Shown here one piece after another: positions 7,899-17,670 of a stretch of DNA of 64,000 nt. How positions within the stretch are numbered: the stretch's first letter is position 1; every line of letters starts with the position of its first letter. The translations under genes were made by a program, and so were the position numbers. The notes under the pieces were generated by a model. That model was not told where the DNA came from. It ran no database searches and was given only the letters and a program-made list of their open reading frames with translations. Source of the DNA: Streptomyces sp. NBC_01341 (GTDB taxonomy: Bacteria; Actinomycetota; Actinomycetes; Streptomycetales; Streptomycetaceae); assembly GCF_035946055.1 (NCBI RefSeq), contig NZ_CP108364.1, forward strand, positions 4,526,001-4,590,000, in the 5' to 3' direction.

Positions 7899-10800
7899 AT
7901 GGCACCCCGTCTCACCGTCGTCGTCCCGCTCTACAACGTCGAGGAGTACCTCGGCGCCTGCCTCGGCTCACTCGCCGGGCAGACCATGGCCGACCTGGAA
8001 GTCGTCATGGTGGACGACGGTTCGACGGACGGCAGCGCCGGCGTGGCCAGGGAGTTCGCCGGCAGGGATCCGCGCTTCCGACTCGTCAGCCAGAAGAACG
8101 CCGGACTCGGCGCCGCCCGCAACGCCGGGGCCGGACACGCGCACCGGGACGCCGAGTTCCTGGCCTTCGTCGACAGCGACGACGTCGTCCCGCCGGACGC
8201 CTTCGCCCGGCTGCTGGGAGAACTCGACTCCTCCGGTTCGGACTTCGCCACCGGCAACGTGCTCAGGCTGCGCGCCAACGGCGCGCTCGAACAGTCCCCG
8301 ATGTTCCGCAAGCCCATGGAGACGTCCCGCCGGGCCACGCACATCACCCGGGACTGGGTCCTGCTCGGCGACCGCATCGCGTGCAACAAGGTGTTCCGCA
8401 GGACGTTCTGGGACCAGCACGCCTTCGCCTTCCCGACGGGGGTGCTCTACGAGGACATCGCCGTCGTCCTGCCGGCGTACTTCCTGGCCCGGAGCGTCGA
8501 CGTCGTCGCCACGCCGGTCTACCACTGGCGGGACCGGGACGGCTCGATCACCACCCGGCGCGCGGTCGCCCGGGGCATCCGCGACCGGGTCACCGCGGTC
8601 TCCACCGTCAGCCGGTTCCTCGCCGGCCGCGGCATGGCCGAGGCGAAGCGGCGCTACGACGAGCACGCGCTCTCCGGAGACCTGTGGCTGTTCATCGAGG
8701 CCCTGCCGGACGGCGACGAGAGCTTCCACGAAGCCTTCCTCACCCACGCGAACGCCTTCGCCGACACGGTCGACCCGGCGGTCTTCGACTCGCTCCCGCT
8801 GCACCTGCGGGTCAAGTGGCGCCTCATCCGGCAGCGCAGGACGGCGGAACTGCTCGCCCTCCTGGCCCACGAGTCCACCGACCGCGACACCTTCCACGTC
8901 CGGGGCGCGCTGCGGCCGAGGGCCGCCTATCCGGGCGTCGAGGCCCCGCTCCCGCACAGCGTCACCGCCCTGTCCGCCGCGGACCTGCCCGTGCACGCGC
9001 ACCTCACCGAGGCCGTGTGGCGGGAGGGCCTGCTGCACCTCAAGGGCTACGCGTACGTGCGCAACGCCCCCGGCAGGTCGGCGGGGACCGGCTGGCTGAG
9101 GTCGGGCCGCAGGGTGATCCCGCTGCGGCTGCGCCGGACCGCGACGGACGAGGCGGCGGCCGGCTCCGGCCGGTCGCTGCACGGCTACGAGCGCTCCGGC
9201 TTCGAGACCGTCGTCGACCCGCGGCGCCTGGCGGGCAGGCGTACGGCCCGGGGGGCCCGCACCCTCTGGAAGCTGGAGTCCGTCGTCGTGGGCGCCGGAC
9301 GGCCACGCAGGGGCCCCATGCGCCTGCTGGGCAATCCGGCTGCGCCCGCCGTGCGGTACGTCGACGAGCGCACCCGGGTCGTCCCCCTGCTGTCCGGCAA
9401 CAAGCTGGAACTGCGCGCCGAGCGGATCGACGCCGTGCTCGCCGGGCACCGGGCGACGGAGGCGGGCGACGCGGTCCGGATCGCGGTGCGGATGCTCGGC
9501 CGGGACACGGCGACGGCCCTGCGCATCCAGGAGTGGCGCACGAAGCAGACCCGGGAGTTCCCCCTGGCGCCGGGCGAGGGCGCGGACGGCCGCGGCTTCG
9601 TCGCCGAGGTCCCGCTGGACGCCTTTCCCGGCACCGACGGGGACTGGGGCGTCCAGCTGGTCGGCGGGGCGCGCCGGCTGACGGTCGCCGCCCGCCCCGA
9701 GACGGAGGCGGGACGCTACGCACTGGCCGGCGGCCGCGAGGTGTACGCGGCGGCCAACCCCTCCGGCGACCTGGTCCTCACCGACCGGGCCGTCCCGCCC
9801 GTCGTCGGGGGCGTGTCCTGGACCGAGGACGGCGCTCTGGTCCTCGAGGGCACCTTCCCGGCCGTGCCGGAGCGCGGGGTGGAGCTGGTCCTGCGCCACA
9901 GCGGCCACCACGAGGAGAACACCTTCGCCGTGGAGCACGAGGGAGCGGCCTTCCGCACGTCGCTCCTTCCCGCGGCCGTCGAGGGTCCCGGTGGCACGCT
10001 GCCGCTCGCCGAAGGCCGGTGGTACCCCTTCCTCCGGGAGCGGGGCGAGACCGATCCGGACTGCTATTCGCCGCTGCGGGTGGTCCCTCAGCTGCATGCC
10101 GGCCTGCCGCTCCACCGTGACGCGCGCGGCCGCCGCTTCACCCTGGAGCGGCGCTTCCACGACCGGCTCTGCCTGTCGTCGGGCAGCGCCCTGCCGGTGC
10201 GTGACCGGGGCGCGTTCGGGCAGCGCCGGCTGCGTGCCCGGTACGCGGAGGCGCGCGGCGCGGGACTGCGGGACACCGTCCTGTACTCCAGTTTCGACGG
10301 GCGTCAGTTCTCGGACTCGCCCCGTGCCGTCCAGGAGGAACTGGCCCGCCGTGACACCGGCGTCGAGCACCTCTGGGTGGTGCGCGACCAGCAGGCCGCC
10401 GTGCCCGCCGGGGTCCGGGCGGTCGCCCTGCACAGTGCCGAGTGGCACGAGGTGCTGGCCCGCAGCAGGTGGATCGTGACCAACACCCAGCTGCCGGAGT
10501 GGTTCGAGCGGGCGGAGGGGCAGTTCGTCGTCCAGACCTGGCACGGCACCCCGCTCAAGCGGATCGGCCGTGACCTCGCGGGCACGGCCTTCGCGGACGC
10601 CGCGTACATGGAGTCCATGCCCCGGCGTGCCGCCCAGTGGAGCGTCCTCGTCTCGCCCAACCGCTTCTCCACCCCGGTCCTGCGCCGCGCGTTCGGGCAC
10701 ACGGGCGAGGTGATGGAGTGCGGCTACCCGCGCAACGACCTGCTGTACGCCCCCGACCGGGCGAAGACGGCCGCCGCCGTCCGCCAGTCGCTCGACGTGC

Positions 10801-11351
10801 CCGACGACAAGCGGGTCGTCCTGTACGCACCGACGTGGCGCGAGGACCGGCCCAGGCGGAGCGGGCTGTACGGACTGGATCTCCAGCTGGACCTGGAACA
10901 GGCCCGGAAGGCCCTCGGTGACGATCACGTCCTGCTGGTGCGCCGCCACTACCTGGTCGGCGGCAGCATCCCCGGGGACGACTTCGTCCGGGACGTGTCG
11001 CGGTACCCGGACGTGGCGGAACTGATGCTGATCAGCGATGTGCTGGTCACGGACTACTCGTCCCTGATGTTCGACTTCGCGCAGACGGGACGCCCGATGC
11101 TCTTCCACACCTACGACCTGGAGCACTACCGCGACACCCTGCGCGGCTTCTGCCTCGACTTCGAGAAGCTGGCGCCCGGTCCCCTGATCACCGCGTCGGC
11201 CGACGTGGTCGAGGCGCTGCGCGACCCGGACGCCGCGACCGCCGGCCACCGCGAGGCGTACGCGCGCTTCCGTGAGTCGTTCTGCGATCTCGACGACGGG
11301 ACGGCGTCGGCCCGGGTAGTGGACCGCATGCTGAAGGGGGGCCGGGCATGA
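7899..11351 (+). CDS. GT2 glycosyltransferase / CDP-glycerol glycerophosphotransferase fusion, ~1150 aa
   Basis: Residues 1 to about 230 are an intact GT2 domain (LTVVVPLYNVEEYL, VMVDDGSTDGS, FVDSDDV, YEDIAVV). About residues 340-790 are a linker containing LHLKGYAYVRN, found also in the 582-4010 protein, so these two are closest paralogues in opposite orientation. The C-terminal domain is canonical TagF-like: QTWHGTPLKRIG (about residue 881), CGYPRNDLL, LVRRHYLVG and TDYSSLMFDF. Start: ATG 7899; GTG 7887 is in frame, and the ggaagga at 7878-7884 is too close to that GTG and slightly far from the ATG, so the start is uncertain by four residues. The stop overlaps the next gene by 4 nt (ATGA), implying translational coupling. 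Confidence 0.85.
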   Translation: MAPRLTVVVPLYNVEEYLGACLGSLAGQTMADLEVVMVDDGSTDGSAGVAREFAGRDPRFRLVSQKNAGLGAARNAGAGHAHRDAEFLAFVDSDDVVPPDAFARLLGELDSSGSDFATGNVLRLRANGALEQSPMFRKPMETSRRATHITRDWVLLGDRIACNKVFRRTFWDQHAFAFPTGVLYEDIAVVLPAYFLARSVDVVATPVYHWRDRDGSITTRRAVARGIRDRVTAVSTVSRFLAGRGMAEAKRRYDEHALSGDLWLFIEALPDGDESFHEAFLTHANAFADTVDPAVFDSLPLHLRVKWRLIRQRRTAELLALLAHESTDRDTFHVRGALRPRAAYPGVEAPLPHSVTALSAADLPVHAHLTEAVWREGLLHLKGYAYVRNAPGRSAGTGWLRSGRRVIPLRLRRTATDEAAAGSGRSLHGYERSGFETVVDPRRLAGRRTARGARTLWKLESVVVGAGRPRRGPMRLLGNPAAPAVRYVDERTRVVPLLSGNKLELRAERIDAVLAGHRATEAGDAVRIAVRMLGRDTATALRIQEWRTKQTREFPLAPGEGADGRGFVAEVPLDAFPGTDGDWGVQLVGGARRLTVAARPETEAGRYALAGGREVYAAANPSGDLVLTDRAVPPVVGGVSWTEDGALVLEGTFPAVPERGVELVLRHSGHHEENTFAVEHEGAAFRTSLLPAAVEGPGGTLPLAEGRWYPFLRERGETDPDCYSPLRVVPQLHAGLPLHRDARGRRFTLERRFHDRLCLSSGSALPVRDRGAFGQRRLRARYAEARGAGLRDTVLYSSFDGRQFSDSPRAVQEELARRDTGVEHLWVVRDQQAAVPAGVRAVALHSAEWHEVLARSRWIVTNTQLPEWFERAEGQFVVQTWHGTPLKRIGRDLAGTAFADAAYMESMPRRAAQWSVLVSPNRFSTPVLRRAFGHTGEVMECGYPRNDLLYAPDRAKTAAAVRQSLDVPDDKRVVLYAPTWREDRPRRSGLYGLDLQLDLEQARKALGDDHVLLVRRHYLVGGSIPGDDFVRDVSRYPDVAELMLISDVLVTDYSSLMFDFAQTGRPMLFHTYDLEHYRDTLRGFCLDFEKLAPGPLITASADVVEALRDPDAATAGHREAYARFRESFCDLDDGTASARVVDRMLKGGRA

Positions 11352-14191
11352 GCGCCCCCGACTTCAGTTGTGTCGTCACCGCCGCGGAGTGCGGACAGGA
11401 GGCGCTGCGGGCGTCCGTGGAGTCCGTCCTCGGCCAGAGCCTGCGTGCCGTCGAGGTCCTCGTGGTCCTCGCCCCCGCCGCGTCCGGCGAGGTGCGGAAG
11501 GCGGCCGGCTCGCTCGCCGGGCGGGCCCCCGACCGCGTGCGCGTCGTGGAGGCCGGGGCGGATTCCGTCGCCGCCCTGCGCAACGCGGGCCTGGACGGGG
11601 CACGGGGTACGTACGTCCTCGTCCTCGACGCCGGCGAGTGCCTCCAGCAGCACGCCTGCCGCAACCTCCTGGAGGCCGGGACGCGCACCGGGGCCGACCT
11701 GGTCGCCGGGCGGTGGAGCCGGCTGACCGAGGACGGGGTCAAGGAGCGCGAACCCTCATGGCAGCAGCGGCTGTTCGGCGGATCCAGAACCGTCCGCCGC
11801 TTCACCGACGCTCCCGAACTGGCCGTGCACGACGCTCTGGTGTCGGGGTTCTGCGTGCGGCGGGACGCACTCGAGCGGCACGCCCTGCGCTACGCCGGGG
11901 ACCTCACGCGCAGCGGGATCCTCTTCGGTCCGCTGGCGGCGTCCGTGGTCGGCCGGATCGCGCTCGTACGCCGCCGGATCGTCTCGGGGAGGGCCCTGCC
12001 CGACGACGGGCGGGACCTCGCCGGGCTCGTGGAGGCACACCGGAGGGTGTGCCACGTCCTGGTGGCGCAGGGGCTGTCCGAGCTGCGCGAGGAGCGGGAC
12101 CGCGCCTTCCTGCGGGACCGGCTGGTCCCGCTTGTGCGGACGTTCCCCCAGCGGCCCGCCGCCCAGCGGGCCAGGATCGCCGCCACGGCCTCCCGGGTGC
12201 TGCCCGACTGTGTCCCGGACGCCGCCCTCCTCACCCTGCCGCCCGTCGAACGCGTCGGCGTACGGCTGCTGCAGCACGGCGACGCGGACGGGGTGCTCGG
12301 CGCGGCGTACGCCCTGCGCCGGCGGGGCACCGTGGCCGCGCCCCTCTCGACGGGCGAGGACGGACGCGTCCACTGGGGCGACGGGACCGACCCCGCGCTC
12401 GACGTCACCGAACTCGGCCACCAGTACCGTGTGTTCGGCGAGCTGAAGCTGATGAACCGGCTCACCCGCTACCAGGCCGACGGCCGCGGAGTTCTGCTCC
12501 GGGGGCGGATCGTCCTGCCCGGCCACACCGGCCCCGACCCGGACGGCACCCTCGACGCGCACCTGGAGTTCCGCGTACGGGACGGTTCCCGTGCCTTCCG
12601 CGTCCCGGTGGACGACCTCCGGGCCGACGCCACCGGCATCGACTGGTCGGCCCGCTTCGACCTCACCGGCGCCGTCCGCCCGCTGGGCCCGCGGGACACG
12701 GTCTGGGACGCCCGGATGGTGATGGAGGACGGCCGGACCCGTTCGGTCAGCGACCTCTTCGCCGCCCATGACCTCGTCGGCCCGGGCGACCGGTCGCCGG
12801 CCCGGCCCCGGCTGGGGAGACTGACCGGCGACACCTGGCAGCCCTACGTCACCACCCGGGACCATCTGGCGCTCCGCCTGGCAGCCTGCCGGAGGCCCGC
12901 ACGCACGGCCCGCCGGCTGGTCCACTACGCCACGCACTTCCGTCCCGCGCGCCGGGTCAGGCTCCTGGCGCGGGCCCTCGGCAGGCGCAGGGACCGGCTG
13001 CACGCCCGCGGCCTCAAGGTCTCCGTGTACCGCTCCTGGCTCCTGCGGCTCCCCGTGCGCCGGGGCAGCGTGGTGTTCGAGAGCCACATGGGCAGTTGTT
13101 ACGGCGACAGCCCCCGCGCCGTCCACGAGGAGGTGCGCGCCCGGGGGCTGCGCCTGCGCTGCGTGTGGGCGTACGCCGACTCCCCGGAGGGATTCCCCGC
13201 GGACGCCCGGCTGGTGCGCCGCTGGTCCTGGAGGTATCTGTGGGCCCTGGCCAGGGCGGAGTACTGGGTCGACAACCAGGGGTTCCCGCAGAACCTCGAC
13301 AAGCCCCGGGGCGCCACCTACCTGCAGACCTGGCACGGGTCCGCGTACAAGCGCATGGGCTTCGACGAGACGCGGGTGCGGATGCAGAACGCCCCGCAGC
13401 GCGAGCGGCTCCAGCAGGCGGTGGGCCGCTTCGACCACTTCCTCGTCCGCTCCCCGCACGACGAGCGCACCCTGGCGCGCGCCTACCGGCTGCCCGAGGA
13501 GACCCTGCTGCGCACGGGATACCCGCGCAACGACGTCCTCCTCGCGGCACGCGCCCGGGACGAGGCGGAGGGGCGGCTGCCGCGCCCGGCGCTCGCGGCC
13601 GAGCTGGGCCTCCCCGACCACCGCAAGGTCGTGCTGTACGCCCCCACGTTCCGGGGCGGCCCCGGCCGGCGCAGGCGGCAGCGGCTCCTGCTGGACGCGG
13701 CGCGCTTCGCGGAGCGCTTCGGCGACACGTACACGCTGCTGGTGCGGGCCCACTACCTGGAGGCTGCGACCCTGCCGCCCTGCCCGCCCGGGACGGTCGT
13801 GGACGTCTCGGGCCACCATGACGTCAGCGAACTCCTCGCGCTCTCCGACGTGCTGGTCACGGACTACTCGTCGATCATGTTCGACTTCGCACTCCTGGAC
13901 CGCCCGATCGTCCTGTTCGCACCGGACCTCGACGCCTACGCCGCCGAGCGGGGCAGCTACTTCGACCTGCGGGAGAAGGCGCCGGGGCCCGTGACCGCGA
14001 CCGAGGAGGAGCTGTTCGCCGTGCTCGCCCGCCTGAAGAGCGCGGACACCGGGTTCCAGGACCGGCGCGCCGCCTTCGCCACGGAGTTCGGTGCCTACGA
14101 CCGGGGGGACGCCGCCCGCGCGGTCGTCGACACCGTGTTCGCCCGGCACCTCACTCCGTCCCGCACGACCCGTACCGGGGAGGACCGCTGA
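11348..14191 (+). CDS. Degenerate GT2 / CDP-glycerol glycerophosphotransferase fusion, 947 aa
   Basis: The N-terminal ~210 residues align by eye with the other GT2 domains (FSCVVTAAECGQEALRASVE, LRNAGLDGARGTYVLVLDAG). However, the DDGSTDG loop is absent and the DxD position reads LDAGE, so nucleotide-sugar binding is probably lost. The C-terminal TagF-like domain keeps QTWHGSAYKRMG (about residue 661), TGYPRNDVL, LVRAHYLEA and TDYSSIMFDF. The GTPLK stretch is GSAYK, a variant also seen in some TagF/TarL relatives. Start ATG overlaps the previous stop (ATGA), and the stop shares one base with the next start (TGATG). The three genes from 7899 to 15345 thus form a tight operon. Confidence 0.82.
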   Translation: MSAPDFSCVVTAAECGQEALRASVESVLGQSLRAVEVLVVLAPAASGEVRKAAGSLAGRAPDRVRVVEAGADSVAALRNAGLDGARGTYVLVLDAGECLQQHACRNLLEAGTRTGADLVAGRWSRLTEDGVKEREPSWQQRLFGGSRTVRRFTDAPELAVHDALVSGFCVRRDALERHALRYAGDLTRSGILFGPLAASVVGRIALVRRRIVSGRALPDDGRDLAGLVEAHRRVCHVLVAQGLSELREERDRAFLRDRLVPLVRTFPQRPAAQRARIAATASRVLPDCVPDAALLTLPPVERVGVRLLQHGDADGVLGAAYALRRRGTVAAPLSTGEDGRVHWGDGTDPALDVTELGHQYRVFGELKLMNRLTRYQADGRGVLLRGRIVLPGHTGPDPDGTLDAHLEFRVRDGSRAFRVPVDDLRADATGIDWSARFDLTGAVRPLGPRDTVWDARMVMEDGRTRSVSDLFAAHDLVGPGDRSPARPRLGRLTGDTWQPYVTTRDHLALRLAACRRPARTARRLVHYATHFRPARRVRLLARALGRRRDRLHARGLKVSVYRSWLLRLPVRRGSVVFESHMGSCYGDSPRAVHEEVRARGLRLRCVWAYADSPEGFPADARLVRRWSWRYLWALARAEYWVDNQGFPQNLDKPRGATYLQTWHGSAYKRMGFDETRVRMQNAPQRERLQQAVGRFDHFLVRSPHDERTLARAYRLPEETLLRTGYPRNDVLLAARARDEAEGRLPRPALAAELGLPDHRKVVLYAPTFRGGPGRRRRQRLLLDAARFAERFGDTYTLLVRAHYLEAATLPPCPPGTVVDVSGHHDVSELLALSDVLVTDYSSIMFDFALLDRPIVLFAPDLDAYAAERGSYFDLREKAPGPVTATEEELFAVLARLKSADTGFQDRRAAFATEFGAYDRGDAARAVVDTVFARHLTPSRTTRTGEDR

Positions 14192-15345
14192 TGAGCGGCA
14201 GCCGTGACCGCGATGTCTTCATCGTCGCCAACAGCACCGACGAACTCGGCGGTGTGACCGGCTGGACGCACCGCATGGCCCAGCTCTTCCAGGAGGCGGG
14301 CCACCGGGTGCACACCGTCGGAGTCCACGCCTCGGAGCGGAAGATGGCCCTGCCCGAGGCGCGCGGCCACCCCGTCACCGCCCTGTACCCGGCGCACCCG
14401 CCGACACCCTGGGCCCCCCAGGGGCTGCGGGACCGTTTCCGGATCGCGGCCCGGCGCGCCGAGGCCGCCCGCGTCGCGGAGAAGCGGCGCGCCGTCGGCC
14501 GGCTCTCGGAGATCTTCCGGGGGGCCCGGCCCGGCGGGGTGGTGATCGTCAGCCAGGTGTGGGCGATGGAGTGGGTCGGCGAGGCGGACACGTCGGGCCT
14601 GCGCGTCATCGGGATGAGTCACGAGTCGTACGACTACTCGCGGGCGAGCCACCGCTACCGCTGGATCAAGAACCACTACACGGCGCTCGACCGCTGGCTC
14701 GTCCTCACGGCACAGGACGCCGACAGCTGGGCGGGCGACGGGATGAACAACGTGGGCTTCATGCCCAACGCCCTGGCCTCCCTGCCCGAGGTGCCCTCGC
14801 CGCGCCGGGAGAAGTCGGTGGCGAGCATCGGCAGGCTCACGGACCAGAAGGGCATCGACATGCTCCTGGACGCCTGGGCACTGGTGGCCCCGCAGCGCCC
14901 GGAGTGGCGGCTGGACGTCTACGGGACGGGCGAGGACGAGCAGGCTCTCAAGCAGCAGTGCACCGCGCTGGGGCTGGACGACTCGGTCGTCTGGCGGGGA
15001 CGCACCGACGACGTCCCCGCGTCCCTCGCGGGCTCCTCCGTCTTCGTCCAGTCCTCCCGGGGCGAGGGTTTCCCGCTGGCCCTGATGGAGGCGATGGCGA
15101 ACGGGCTGCCGTGCGCGGCCTTCGACTGCGCCCCGGGGGTGCGCGAGATCGTCCGCGACGGCGAGGACGGTCTGCTCGCACCCGCCGGTGACATCGGCGC
15201 GCTCGCCGACCGGCTGCTGCGGCTCACCGGCAACCCCCGCATGCGCGATGCCATGGGCGACCGTGCGCGGATCAACGTCCAGCGCTTCTCCGAGGCGGAG
15301 ATCATGTGCCGCTGGGAGGAACTGTTCGCGTTCCTGGAGCGCTGA
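14191..15345 (+). CDS. GT-B glycosyltransferase, family 4
   Basis: The N-terminal Rossmann half starts VFIVANSTDELGGVTGWTHRMAQLF, a typical GT4 acceptor-binding loop. The C-terminal half has SIGRLTDQKGIDMLLDAW, WRLDVYGTGEDE and SSRGEGFPLALMEAMANG, in which the EGFPLALME segment supplies the EX7E nucleotide-binding pair (about residues 291-299), followed by GVREIVRDGEDGLLAPAGD. It is a retaining GT-B enzyme using a nucleotide sugar; donor and acceptor are unknown. No signal peptide, so cytoplasmic or membrane-peripheral. It is translationally coupled to the upstream TagF-like gene, suggesting that it adds a side sugar or a linkage sugar to the same wall polymer. Confidence 0.88.
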   Translation: MSGSRDRDVFIVANSTDELGGVTGWTHRMAQLFQEAGHRVHTVGVHASERKMALPEARGHPVTALYPAHPPTPWAPQGLRDRFRIAARRAEAARVAEKRRAVGRLSEIFRGARPGGVVIVSQVWAMEWVGEADTSGLRVIGMSHESYDYSRASHRYRWIKNHYTALDRWLVLTAQDADSWAGDGMNNVGFMPNALASLPEVPSPRREKSVASIGRLTDQKGIDMLLDAWALVAPQRPEWRLDVYGTGEDEQALKQQCTALGLDDSVVWRGRTDDVPASLAGSSVFVQSSRGEGFPLALMEAMANGLPCAAFDCAPGVREIVRDGEDGLLAPAGDIGALADRLLRLTGNPRMRDAMGDRARINVQRFSEAEIMCRWEELFAFLER

Positions 15346-15372
15346 CTCCACCCGAGTCCGGGCGCGGGCCCC

Positions 15373-15429
15373 TCCGGACCACGCTGCCCGGTCCGGAACA
15401 CCTGGGGGCGCGGCGAGCCGCCGCGCCCC
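15373..15429. terminator. Two hairpins between convergent glycosyltransferase genes
   Basis: TCCGGACC (15373-15380) pairs with GGTCCGGA (15390-15397); GGGGCGCGGC (15405-15414) pairs perfectly with GCCGCGCCCC (15420-15429) across a 5-nt loop. The gap separates two convergent genes, so the hairpins could stop transcription from both sides. No U-tract. Confidence 0.7.
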
Positions 15430-15435
15430 GCCGCC

Positions 15436-17670
15436 TCAGCCGTTGGTGTACTCCCGCACGGGCACCTGCCTGGGCACCCCCGTGGGTCCCCGCCCCGTCA
15501 GCGGCGCGGGGACCGGCAGTCCGGAGGTGTCCCCGAGGAAGACCCGGCGCACGACGCGCTCGGCGGCGTATCCGTCGTCGTACGGACAGAACCGGGCCCG
15601 GAAGGCCGCCCGGCGCTGCGCCGAGCGCGGGCCGCGCCAGTGGTCCGTCGCGAAGATCTCGTGCAGCTCCTCCTGGTCCCGCGCCACCGCTCCGGGCGGG
15701 AAGGCCGCAGGATCGAAATACGTACCCCGCGCAGCCTCGTACGCCTGCGCGTCCTCGAGGTGCAGGACCACCGGGCGGTCCAGGTTGACGTAGTCGAACA
15801 TCAGTGACGAGTAGTCCGTGATCAGCCCGTCCGACGCGAGGCAGAGTTCCTCGACGGACGGGTGTGCGCTGACGTCGATGATCCGCGGATGCCGGGTGTG
15901 TCCGGCGGTCGCCCGGGCCGTCGCGTCCAGGTAGTGGGAGCGGGCCAGGATCACGAAGCGGGGGCCCAGGACGCGGACGAGCCGCTCCAGGTCCAGGGAG
16001 TGCTGCTGCTCCCGCCGGTAGTCGCGGTGCGTCGGTGCGTACAGCAGGGCCGTGCTGCCCGGGGGAACGCCGAAGCGCTCGCGCAGCCGGGCGGTCTCGT
16101 CGGGGCCGGTGCGGTGGAAGACGTCGTTGCGGGGGCTGCCGTACTCCAGTGTGGTGTAGCCGGACGGATAGGTGCGCTCCCACACCAGGGTGGAGTGCTG
16201 GTTGGCCGAGAGGGAGAAGTCCCACTTGTCGACGTTGCGCAGCAGCTGCGCGAAGTCCATGGACCCGGCGGCAGCGGGGCGGTGCACGAGGTCGGTGCCC
16301 ATGGTCTTCAGGGGTGTGCCGTGATGGGTCTGCAGCAGTACCTGCCCGCGTCTCTTCACCAGTCTGCGGTCGAAGTTGACGTTGTTGACGAGGTACTTGG
16401 AGCGGGCCAGGGCGGTCCAGTAGGCGGCCGTGCCCGGATGCAGCGCCCGGGTCGCCTCCGGAACCGTGTGCGCGTCCTCGGGCCGGCAGATCCAGGAGGT
16501 GCGGATCCCCGGCACGAGCGCCCTGGCTGTGGCCTCCAGCGCCGCGGGACTGCAGGTGTAGCCGCGGTGCCAGTACGCCGCGAACACCGCGTCCCCCGCC
16601 CTGACGGGGAGGCGCAGCTGCACGCGGTAGTGGAGCTGCAGGGCCGCCCCGCGTGCCGCCCGGCGCACCGTCGACCCGGCGCGCCCGAGCCGGGTGCGCA
16701 GCCGCTGGGCGGCCCAGAGCGCGCGGTAGGTGCGGTGGGCGCCGAGCCGGAACAGGGCGTGCCGCAGGCGGGCGCGGCGCGGCACCGGGGCGCCGGGAGT
16801 GCGGTAACGGCGGCAGTGGGCGCGGGCCCGGCGGAAGAACTCCCCCCGGGTGCCGCGCGGAAGACGCCCCCGGGAGGTGAAGAGCGTCGAGAAGTGGTCG
16901 AGCATCCTGCGGAATATCACCGGGCGCCAGTGGGCGAGTGCGGGCCGGGAGTCGATGAAGGCGAAGACGCGGTCGTACTGGTCGAACACGTCGAAGTGCC
17001 GGCGGGTGGTGGTGGAGAGGATGTTGCCCCGGCGTCGCTGGCGGTAGCCGACGCAGACGGTGTCCAGGACGGCGATCGACCCGGCGGCCATGAGCACCGG
17101 GTAGGTCCACGGGGTGTCCTCGTAGTAGCCCGGCGGGAACGTGAAGCCCTCCGCCTCGACGAACTCGCGCCGGTACGCCTTGTTCCAGACGACCATCAGG
17201 ACCTTGAGCAGTTCGGGGCGGTCCGCGAGGCGGAAGGAGGCCGGGCCGGTCTCGGCGAGGTGCTCGGAGAAGGTGTTCCGCACGCTCTCGCCCGACCAGT
17301 AGGTGCGGGCGTAGTCGTAGACCAGGACGTCGGGGTCGCCGGTGGCCGCCAGCCGGTCGGCGACGGCCGCCAGTGCCTCGGGGGCGAAGGTGTCGTCGCC
17401 GTCGAGGAAGAGGAGGTAGTCGCCGGCGGCCCGGGCGACCCCGGCGTTGCGGGCCGGCCCGAGGCCGGAGTTGTGCGGCAGGTGCACGACGGTGACACGG
17501 GGGTCACGGACGGCGTACTCGTCGGCGATCGGGCCGCAGGCGTCCGGTGAGCAGTCGTCGACCACGATGATCTCGTAGTCCTTGAAGGACTGCTCCAGCA
17601 CGGAGTCGAGACACGCGTGCAAGTACGCCTGGACCCGGTACGCGGGCACGATGACACTGAACCGGGGCAC
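15436..17670 (-). CDS. GT2 glycosyltransferase / CDP-glycerol glycerophosphotransferase fusion, 744 aa
   Basis: GT2 domain, residues 1 to about 220: FSVIVPAYRVQAYL, IVVDDCSPDACG (DDCSPD in place of DDGSTD, common in this family) and LFLDGDDTF. Basic linker about residues 250-330. The TagF-like domain is canonical: QTHHGTPLKTMGTD, YGSPRNDVF, LARSHYLDA and TDYSSLMFDY. Overall architecture and size match the 4111-6126 protein most closely (both have HHGTPLKTMG). Start GTG with a GGAT about 8 nt upstream. It probably extends a phosphodiester-linked wall polymer at the inner membrane face. It is separated from the upstream ABC operon by that operon's terminator, so it likely has its own promoter within 17671-17770, where I could not identify clear -35/-10 elements. 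Confidence 0.85.
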   Translation of the reverse strand: MPRFSVIVPAYRVQAYLHACLDSVLEQSFKDYEIIVVDDCSPDACGPIADEYAVRDPRVTVVHLPHNSGLGPARNAGVARAAGDYLLFLDGDDTFAPEALAAVADRLAATGDPDVLVYDYARTYWSGESVRNTFSEHLAETGPASFRLADRPELLKVLMVVWNKAYRREFVEAEGFTFPPGYYEDTPWTYPVLMAAGSIAVLDTVCVGYRQRRRGNILSTTTRRHFDVFDQYDRVFAFIDSRPALAHWRPVIFRRMLDHFSTLFTSRGRLPRGTRGEFFRRARAHCRRYRTPGAPVPRRARLRHALFRLGAHRTYRALWAAQRLRTRLGRAGSTVRRAARGAALQLHYRVQLRLPVRAGDAVFAAYWHRGYTCSPAALEATARALVPGIRTSWICRPEDAHTVPEATRALHPGTAAYWTALARSKYLVNNVNFDRRLVKRRGQVLLQTHHGTPLKTMGTDLVHRPAAAGSMDFAQLLRNVDKWDFSLSANQHSTLVWERTYPSGYTTLEYGSPRNDVFHRTGPDETARLRERFGVPPGSTALLYAPTHRDYRREQQHSLDLERLVRVLGPRFVILARSHYLDATARATAGHTRHPRIIDVSAHPSVEELCLASDGLITDYSSLMFDYVNLDRPVVLHLEDAQAYEAARGTYFDPAAFPPGAVARDQEELHEIFATDHWRGPRSAQRRAAFRARFCPYDDGYAAERVVRRVFLGDTSGLPVPAPLTGRGPTGVPRQVPVREYTNG

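Noticed and set aside
7968..11249. 1093-codon minus-strand open frame opposite a GT2-TagF gene, and similar long antisense frames at 11756-14149 and 52920-55886
   Set aside because: High G+C removes stop codons from antisense frames. These translate into Arg/Gly/Ala/Pro/Val/His-rich sequence without domains, while the opposite strand carries conserved motifs.
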